DNA of 5,548 nucleotides. Origin: Opitutus sp. GAS368 (GTDB lineage Bacteria; Verrucomicrobiota; Verrucomicrobiia; Opitutales; Opitutaceae). Shown here piece after piece: positions 1 to 4,270 of the stretch. The stretch's first letter is position 1. Each line of letters starts with the position of its first letter. The notes beneath the pieces were generated by a model. The model did no database searches and was not told the DNA's origin. It was given only the letters and a program-made list of their open reading frames with translations. Where the stretch lies: NCBI GenBank assembly GCA_945862035.1, contig CAMAXB010000213.1, positions 1-5,548 of the forward strand, written 5' to 3'. The position numbers and the translations under genes are program-made.

Positions 1-1
1 T

Positions 2-103
2 CTGCCCGTGGGGGTTCCTGAGGCCTCACCAAGCGCAGCAAGGTTCCGTCGCAGGCGCGCGGACGAGGAGTCCGAGCCGCCTGAGTACCACCGAATTATT
101 TAA
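2..103 (+). CDS. Possible C-terminal end of an upstream gene (partial, 5' cut by window edge)
   Basis: This reading frame is open from the window edge to a TAA at 101-103 and would encode 33 residues. The tail is arginine-rich (RFRRRRAD) and then acidic and proline-containing, ending EPPEYHRII. A basic-then-acidic tail is plausible for a real protein end, but about one third of its codons end in A or T, which is looser than the clear genes downstream. The purD frame is also open across this stretch, so frame choice is uncertain. I do not recognise a family and assign no function. The alternative is that 1-113 is simply untranslated DNA. Confidence 0.28.
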   Translation: MPVGVPEASPSAARFRRRRADEESEPPEYHRII

Positions 104-191
104 AGCAAAGCAATTGCCGAATGGGACCGTCCCCGACCTTCCGCGAGCAAGATCTTTACCTCCCGTGATTCCAAGTTCATCCGTCTGGACC
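104..191 (+). promoter_or_regulatory. Leader region of purD with AT-rich patch and short overlapping ORF
   Basis: An AT-rich patch lies at about 93-118, standing out from the GC-rich surroundings, which is where a promoter or the 5' end of the purD transcript would be expected. I could not pair a -10-like hexamer with a convincing -35, so no promoter is called. An ATG at 121 opens a 15-codon ORF (MGPSPTFREQDLYLP) whose TGA at 166-168 overlaps an in-frame purD GTG at 165 as GTGA. This may be coincidence. Candidate purD starts in this stretch are TTG 114, GTG 165 and GTG 192. Confidence 0.3.
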
Positions 192-1481
192 GTGTCGCCC
201 TCCCTTCCTCGCTCCCTGCTCGTCGTCGGTTCCGGCGGTCGTGAACATGTGCTCGTCCGCAGTCTGCTGGCCTCCCCGGCCCGGCCGCGGGTGATCTGCG
301 CACCGGGCAATGCGGGCATCGCAGGCGAGGTGCCCTGCTTCCCGGTGCCGGCGGACAACATTGCCGGGCTCGTGGCGCTGGCGCAGAGCGAGCGGGTTGA
401 CTTCGTGATCGTCGGGCCCGAGGTGCCCCTTTCACTGGGGCTGGTGGACGAGCTTTCGCGTCTCGGCATTCCCGCCTACGGCCCCAAGGCCGACGGGGCG
501 CGGCTTGAGGCGTCCAAGATCTTCACCAAGCAGATTCTGCTGAAGTACGGCATTCCCACGGCGGCGGCCGGCATCTTCAGCGAAGTGGCCCCAGCCCTGG
601 CCTACCTGCGGGCGCGGTCCGCGCCCATCGTGGTCAAGGCCGACGGCCTCGCGGCGGGCAAGGGCGTAGTCGTGGCCCAGACCCTCGCCGAGGCGGAGGA
701 GGCGGTGCGCGCCATGATCGAGGGCGGGCGGTTCGGCGCCAGCGGCCGGCAGATTCTCATCGAGGACTGTCTCTTCGGCGACGAGACCTCGATTCTCGTC
801 GTGGTCTCCGGTCGCGACTACGTCATCCTTCCCACTTCGCAGGACCACAAGCGTATCGGCGACGGCGACACCGGGCCCAACACCGGCGGCATGGGCACCT
901 ACTCACCTGCCCCGGTTGTGACCCCGGAATTACTCGACCTGATCGAACACGAGATCGTCCGCCCCTCCGTTGAAGCCATCGCGACGGAGGGCATCGATTT
1001 TCGCGGCACGCTCTTCGTCGGCATCATGCTGACGCCCGCCGGCCCCAGCGTGATCGAATACAATGCCCGCTTCGGTGACCCGGAAACTCAAGTGGTGCTG
1101 CCGCGGCTGGAGACTGACCTGCTCGCCCTGCTGTGGGCCGCGGCGACCGGCACACTCGCCGGGTTCGCGCTCAAGGTGCGCCCCGAACACTCCCTCTGCG
1201 TCGTGATTGCGGCCCGGGGCTATCCGGACGCTTTTCCGAAGGGAGATCCGATCAAGATCCCCGCCTCGCTCCCGCCCGGAGTCACTGTCTACCACGCCGG
1301 CACGGCCCATGACGCCGAAGGTCGGACCGTCACCGCCGGAGGCCGCGTGCTCGGGGTCACGGCGATTGCGCCAAGCCTGCGCGAGGCCGCCGATCGCGCC
1401 TACGCCGCCTGCGACCAAATCGGGTGCGCCAGCAAATACTTCCGGCGCGACATCGGCGCCCGCCAACTCGATCGCCCATGA
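192..1481 (+). CDS. purD: Phosphoribosylamine--glycine ligase (GAR synthetase)
   Basis: This cytosolic enzyme joins glycine to 5-phosphoribosylamine using ATP, giving glycinamide ribonucleotide in the second step of de novo purine synthesis. From the GTG at 192 the product is 429 residues, the usual family length. The N-domain starts with the characteristic VVGSGGREH at about residues 11-19. The ATP-grasp region has VVKADGLAAGKG with K149 and K157, then HKRIGDGDTGPNTGGMG at about 219-235. The Mg-binding E289 and N291 lie in EYNARFGDPE, and the family-typical FRRDIG is near the C-terminus. Longer starts (TTG 114, GTG 165) would add 26 or 9 residues of proline-rich, non-family sequence, so GTG 192 is preferred; no strong ribosome-binding site decides it. 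The stop overlaps the next start (ATGA), indicating translational coupling. No catalytic residue looks missing. Confidence 0.96.
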   Translation: MSPSLPRSLLVVGSGGREHVLVRSLLASPARPRVICAPGNAGIAGEVPCFPVPADNIAGLVALAQSERVDFVIVGPEVPLSLGLVDELSRLGIPAYGPKADGARLEASKIFTKQILLKYGIPTAAAGIFSEVAPALAYLRARSAPIVVKADGLAAGKGVVVAQTLAEAEEAVRAMIEGGRFGASGRQILIEDCLFGDETSILVVVSGRDYVILPTSQDHKRIGDGDTGPNTGGMGTYSPAPVVTPELLDLIEHEIVRPSVEAIATEGIDFRGTLFVGIMLTPAGPSVIEYNARFGDPETQVVLPRLETDLLALLWAAATGTLAGFALKVRPEHSLCVVIAARGYPDAFPKGDPIKIPASLPPGVTVYHAGTAHDAEGRTVTAGGRVLGVTAIAPSLREAADRAYAACDQIGCASKYFRRDIGARQLDRP

Positions 1482-2158
1482 GATCCGTCCGCATCGTCCT
1501 TCTCATTGGCCTGAGCGCGCTGGCCGCCGCCGCGGCCGAGGTGCGCGACCTCGGCGAGAGCCTTGGCTACCTGCGGCTCCCTGATCTCGACGGGGAGGCC
1601 TTCACCGTTCCCGAAGGGCCGCTGGTGATCGACCTGCGGCAGGCCCGACTCGCCGGAACCTCCGGCACTGAGCGCCTTCGCGGGTTGCTGGCGTCACCCG
1701 GGATTCGTTTCGTTCTGGTCAGTGAGGCCACCGCGCCGGCCGTGGTCTCGCTGCTCGACACGCGGGGACCGACGGTGCTCACGCTGGGGGGCACCGAGGC
1801 TCCGCCGACCGACATTCGCGTGGCCGTGTCGGCCCGCGACGATCGTCGCGCCTATGAGGCCCTCGACCAAGGATTCAGCCTAGCCGTTCTCGCCAACCCG
1901 CCTCTGGTCAAAACCCGACGCGACGAGGCCTCGATTGTTCGGGCCCGCCGCAACGGGACCCGGCCGGCCGAAGCGGCTCCGCCCGGGGAGGCAACGAACC
2001 CGGTGGCGCTCCCGCTGGCTCCGAACGCGTCCGCGCCCACCGCGCCCGCCGCAGCCGCCACCCCCGCCGCCGATTTGCCCCCGCCACCGCCCGTCGACCT
2101 GGTCCTTCAGCGGGCGGTGAACCTGCATCGCGGGTTGCAGGCGCTGGATCGGCTTTGA
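1478..2158 (+). CDS. Exported protein of unknown function with Pro/Ala-rich linker and C-terminal helix
   Basis: I do not recognise this 226-residue protein. Residues 1-20 look like a Sec signal peptide: Arg at 2 and 5, a hydrophobic core VLLIGLSAL, then an alanine run with likely cleavage near residue 20 before EVRDLG. No lipobox cysteine is present, and the protein has no cysteine at all. Residues 21-155 look like a small alpha/beta domain with strand-like segments PLVIDLR, IRFVLVSE, PTVLTL and IRVAVSA. The VIDLR segment faintly recalls a rhodanese-type fold, but there is no catalytic cysteine loop, so this is not a function call. Residues 161-205 are a Pro/Ala-rich, probably disordered linker ending in five prolines. 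Residues 206-226 form a likely amphipathic helix (LVLQRAVNLHRGLQAL). The ATG overlaps the purD TGA, so it is translated with purD, yet its predicted location is outside the cytoplasm. An ATG at 1478 is chosen over an upstream in-frame start because it begins exactly at the signal peptide. Confidence 0.82.
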   Translation: MRSVRIVLLIGLSALAAAAAEVRDLGESLGYLRLPDLDGEAFTVPEGPLVIDLRQARLAGTSGTERLRGLLASPGIRFVLVSEATAPAVVSLLDTRGPTVLTLGGTEAPPTDIRVAVSARDDRRAYEALDQGFSLAVLANPPLVKTRRDEASIVRARRNGTRPAEAAPPGEATNPVALPLAPNASAPTAPAAAATPAADLPPPPPVDLVLQRAVNLHRGLQALDRL

Positions 2159-2203
2159 CCCGGGTTGCCTTTCGACCGAATTCCTGTCCCCTTTGGCCCG
2201 CGC

Positions 2204-2692
2204 ATGGCCCCGCCCGGATACGTCCTTACCCTCTGCACCGCCAACATCTGCCGGAGTCCGATGGCGGCGGCGTTGCTCGCCCACGCGCTGAAGGCCCAGC
2301 CGGAGCCGCTCCGGTCGATCGAGGTGATCTCCGCCGGCGTCGCGGCCCGCGATGGCGACCGGGTTTCCGCCAACTCTGTGCAGGCTTTGAAAAAGGTCGG
2401 GCTGGATATTTCCGCACACCGGAGCCGGGCGCTCACCGCTGAATTGGTCCGCGGCGCCCTCGCCGTTTTCGTGATGACCGAGAGCCACCGGGCCGCGCTG
2501 AACCTCTCGCTTGATCCCACCCCGCGCAATGTGTTCCTGTTCCGCGAGTTCATGCCCCGGAGCGCCGACCCGGAGATCGCCGATCCCTACGGCGGGCCGC
2601 TGCCCCGGTACGAGGCCAGTCGCGACGAGATGGTCGAGGCCATTCCCAGCCTGCTCGACCACCTGCGCTCACTGCCGGCGCTGAAAAGCTGA
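2204..2692 (+). CDS. Low-molecular-weight protein tyrosine phosphatase family protein
   Basis: This 162-residue cytosolic protein matches the LMW-PTP family, which hydrolyses phosphotyrosine (in some branches phosphoarginine) through a cysteinyl-phosphate intermediate; arsenate reductases share the fold. The P-loop CTANICRS spans residues 11-18 and fits C-x5-R-S, with C11 as nucleophile and R17 binding phosphate. The usual Gly at the third position is Ala. Ile at the fifth position is like tyrosine-specific members, whereas the arginine phosphatase YwlE has Thr there. The general acid is D127 in DPYGG. SAGV at 43-46 and LDISAHRSR at about 67-75 are further family signatures. ATG 2204 places the P-loop ten residues in, as is usual. 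A TTG at 2165, only 6 bases after the previous stop, would add 13 residues and is a weaker alternative. Substrate is unknown; an arsenate-reducing role is unlikely without ars neighbours. Confidence 0.9.
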   Translation: MAPPGYVLTLCTANICRSPMAAALLAHALKAQPEPLRSIEVISAGVAARDGDRVSANSVQALKKVGLDISAHRSRALTAELVRGALAVFVMTESHRAALNLSLDPTPRNVFLFREFMPRSADPEIADPYGGPLPRYEASRDEMVEAIPSLLDHLRSLPALKS

Positions 2693-2699
2693 TCCGCCC

Positions 2700-2790
2700 G
2701 ATTGCGGATTTCGGATTGCGGATTACGGATTACCCGGCTGCGCTCGGGTTGTCTTTTCCTTCCGTCTTCCACCCACCGCATTCCGCAATC
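2700..2790. repeat. Spacer element: ATTNCGG heptamer repeats with inverted copy before glyA
   Basis: Four tandem heptamers ATTGCGG, ATTTCGG, ATTGCGG and ATTACGG fill 2701-2728, followed by a partial ATTAC. GATTGCGGATT therefore occurs twice (2700-2710 and 2714-2724). An inverted copy, ATTCCGCAATC at 2780-2790, pairs with either left copy at 10 of 11 positions, nine of them consecutive. The first left copy can also pair locally: ATCCGC at 2692-2697 with GCGGAT at 2704-2709. The whole unit fills the spacer between the phosphatase stop and the glyA ATG. It resembles a dispersed intergenic palindromic repeat (REP- or MITE-like). That it is multi-copy in the genome is inference. Confidence 0.7.
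2732..2761 (+). terminator. Weak hairpin with T-rich tail between the phosphatase gene and glyA
   Basis: ACCCG at 2732-2736 pairs with CGGGT at 2745-2749 around the 8-base loop GCTGCGCT; a G-T wobble can add a sixth pair. The hairpin is followed by the pyrimidine and T-rich run TTGTCTTTTCCTT. The form is that of a short intrinsic terminator or attenuator. The stem is short and the T run interrupted, so read-through into glyA is likely and termination is unproven. Confidence 0.35.
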
Positions 2791-2792
2791 GA

Positions 2793-4061
2793 ATGTCCCT
2801 CAACGCCACGCCGCTCAAGTCCCTCGATCCTGAAATTTACTCGGCGATTGCCGCCGAGTTCGCCCGCCAGCAGAGCCATATCGAGCTCATCGGCTCCGAG
2901 AATTTCACCTACCCGGCGGTGATCGAGGCCCAGGGCAGCGTGCTGACCAACAAATACGCCGAGGGCTATCCCGGCCGGCGCTGGTACGGCGGCTGCGAGC
3001 ATGTCGACAAGGTCGAGACCATCGCGATCGAACGTGCGAAGCAGCTCTTCGGCGCCGAGTACGCGAACGTGCAGCCGCACTCGGGCTCGCAGGCCAACGC
3101 CGCGGTCTACGCCGCCGTGCTGCAGCCGGGCGACAAGCTGCTGGGCATGAACCTCAGCCACGGCGGTCACCTCACCCACGGCAATCCGGCCAATTTCTCG
3201 GGCAAGCTGTATCATTTCGTTCAATACGGGGTCCGCGAGGACACCGGTCTGATCGACTACGACGAGCTCGCCGCGATCGCCCAGCGCGAGAAACCCAAGA
3301 TGATCACCGTCGGCGCGAGCGCCTATTCCCGCGTGATCGATTTCGCCCGGATGGGTGAGATCGCCCGCAGCGTCGGAGCCTATCTCTTCGCCGATATCGC
3401 CCACATCGCCGGCCTCGTCGCGGCCGGGGTGCACCCGTCGCCCGTCCCGCACGCGGACTTTGTCACCACCACCACGCACAAGACGCTGCGCGGTCCCCGC
3501 GGCGGCCTCATCCTTTCGAAAGCGATCCACGCCAAGGCCCTCGACTCCGCCGTCTTCCCCGGCAACCAGGGCGGCCCGCTCATGCACGTCATCGCCGCCA
3601 AGGCGGTGTGCTTTGCCGAGGCGCTCAAGCCCGAGTTCAAAGCGTATTCACAGCAGGTCGTGGACAACAGCCGGGCCCTCGCCGCGGCTTTCCAGCAGCT
3701 CGGCTACAAGATCGTCTCGGGGGGATCCGACAACCACCTCTTCCTCGTCGACCTGCGCGCCAATCTGCCCGAGCTGACCGCCAAGAAGGCCCAGGAAACC
3801 CTCGATCTCGCCCACATCACCTGCAACAAGAACACCGTTCCGTTCGAGACCCGCTCGCCGTTTCAGGCCTCCGGCATCCGCCTCGGCACGCCCGCGATCA
3901 CGACACGCGGTTTCGTCGCTGCCGACATGCCGGCGATCGCCACGGCCATCGACGGGGTGCTGAAGGCAATCGGAACGCCGGGCGAGGCCGCGGCGATCGC
4001 CGACGCCCAGCAGCGCGTGGCCAGCCTCACCGCCCGGTATCCACTGCCCTACGTGCTCTGA
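2793..4061 (+). CDS. glyA: Serine hydroxymethyltransferase
   Basis: This cytosolic PLP enzyme reversibly converts serine and tetrahydrofolate to glycine and 5,10-methylene-THF, the main source of one-carbon units for purines, thymidylate and methionine. The 422-residue product is of typical bacterial length. Visible signatures are ELIGSENFT near the N-terminus, RWYGGCE, HSGSQAN (H96-N102), SHGGHLTHG, DIAHIAGLV with D201 binding the PLP ring nitrogen and H204, and TTTTHKTLRGPRGG with the PLP-binding lysine at K230. Near the C-terminus, SGIRLGTPA carries the substrate-carboxylate arginine R363. All expected catalytic residues are present. The ATG is 3 bases downstream of the inverted repeat arm and has no recognisable Shine-Dalgarno motif. 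It lies 100 bases after the phosphatase stop on the same strand, so it may share the purD transcript. Glycine made here is a substrate of PurD. Confidence 0.97.
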   Translation: MSLNATPLKSLDPEIYSAIAAEFARQQSHIELIGSENFTYPAVIEAQGSVLTNKYAEGYPGRRWYGGCEHVDKVETIAIERAKQLFGAEYANVQPHSGSQANAAVYAAVLQPGDKLLGMNLSHGGHLTHGNPANFSGKLYHFVQYGVREDTGLIDYDELAAIAQREKPKMITVGASAYSRVIDFARMGEIARSVGAYLFADIAHIAGLVAAGVHPSPVPHADFVTTTTHKTLRGPRGGLILSKAIHAKALDSAVFPGNQGGPLMHVIAAKAVCFAEALKPEFKAYSQQVVDNSRALAAAFQQLGYKIVSGGSDNHLFLVDLRANLPELTAKKAQETLDLAHITCNKNTVPFETRSPFQASGIRLGTPAITTRGFVAADMPAIATAIDGVLKAIGTPGEAAAIADAQQRVASLTARYPLPYVL

Positions 4062-4072
4062 CCGGAGCATCC

Positions 4073-4093
4073 GGCCGCGGGCGACCGCGGGCC
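4073..4093 (+). other. GC-rich hairpin with GCGA tetraloop just after glyA
   Basis: CCGCGG at 4075-4080 pairs perfectly with CCGCGG at 4085-4090 around GCGA, a GNRA-class tetraloop. GG at 4073-4074 can extend the stem with CC at 4092-4093 past one bulged G. It begins 12 bases after the glyA stop. No T run follows, so it is more likely a 3'-end stabilising or Rho-blocking structure than a stand-alone intrinsic terminator. Confidence 0.5.
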
Positions 4094-4103
4094 TGACTTC
4101 AGC

Positions 4104-4130
4104 CACCTTCCCGCCGGATCGCGGGAGGTG
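4104..4130 (+). terminator. Possible transcription terminator hairpin downstream of glyA
   Basis: CACC-TCCCGC (4104-4114, with one bulged T at 4108) pairs with GCGGGA-GGTG (4121-4130) around the 6-base loop CGGATC, a stem of ten pairs. The following bases, CCTTTCCCGCCTTT, contain only short T runs, so it is not a textbook intrinsic terminator. A second TCCCGC at 4135-4140 could pair with the same GCGGGA, giving an alternative hairpin. The position at the end of glyA supports an end-of-operon role. Confidence 0.42.
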
Positions 4131-4146
4131 CCTTTCCCGCCTTTGC

Positions 4147-4165
4147 GCGCGGCTGCGCTCCGCGT
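4147..4165 (+). other. Hairpin sharing an 11-base core with the spacer before glyA
   Basis: CGCGG at 4148-4152 pairs perfectly with CCGCG at 4160-4164 around the loop CTGCGCT, and a G-T wobble may extend it. The 11-base string CGGCTGCGCTC (4150-4160) is identical to 2735-2745 in the spacer upstream of glyA, where it also lies in a hairpin. Function is unknown. Confidence 0.45.
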
Positions 4166-4230
4166 CCGATCGGGCCCCCAAACGCCCGTCCGCTCCGATC
4201 CGCGAATTGCGGGAAAACGCCTTTTGCGCC

Positions 4231-4258
4231 TTGGCGTACGGCAGGCGCGGCCTATGGT
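4231..4258 (+). promoter_or_regulatory. Tentative sigma-70-type promoter for the MFS transporter gene
   Basis: TTGGCG at 4231-4236 matches four of six -35 positions, and TATGGT at 4253-4258 matches four of six -10 positions, with a 16-base spacing. Transcription would start near 4264-4267, only a few bases before the GTG at 4271, giving an almost leaderless message. This would suit the absence of a ribosome-binding site. Matches of this quality arise by chance, so the call is weak. Confidence 0.2.
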
Positions 4259-4270
4259 CCGCTTCTTTCC

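Noticed and set aside
19..28. Perfect palindrome TGAGGCCTCA near the window start
   Set aside because: A single 10-base palindrome is expected by chance at this length, and it may lie inside the partial upstream coding frame.
2165..2203. TTG-initiated extension of the phosphatase
   Set aside because: It would add 13 proline-rich residues with looser codon use ahead of the normal N-terminal strand. The ATG at 2204 fits the family, though the 6-base distance from the previous stop keeps the alternative open.
1880..2662. A 260-codon minus-strand frame across the exported protein and phosphatase genes
   Set aside because: The product is Gly/Arg-rich low complexity and overlaps a LMW-PTP with intact catalytic motifs on the other strand; treated as a shadow.
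2693..2792. A riboswitch upstream of glyA
   Set aside because: I could not recognise conserved glycine, SAM or THF riboswitch cores; the structure is explained by heptamer repeats and one inverted copy.
2730..3587. A 285-codon minus-strand frame opposite glyA
   Set aside because: It is antisense to highly conserved SHMT sequence and has no recognisable domain.
4200..4225. CCGC-GAATT-GCGG hairpin followed by AAAA-CGCC-TTTT as a terminator
   Set aside because: The first stem has only four pairs and the second only A-T pairs with mismatched flanks, so neither is stable enough to call.
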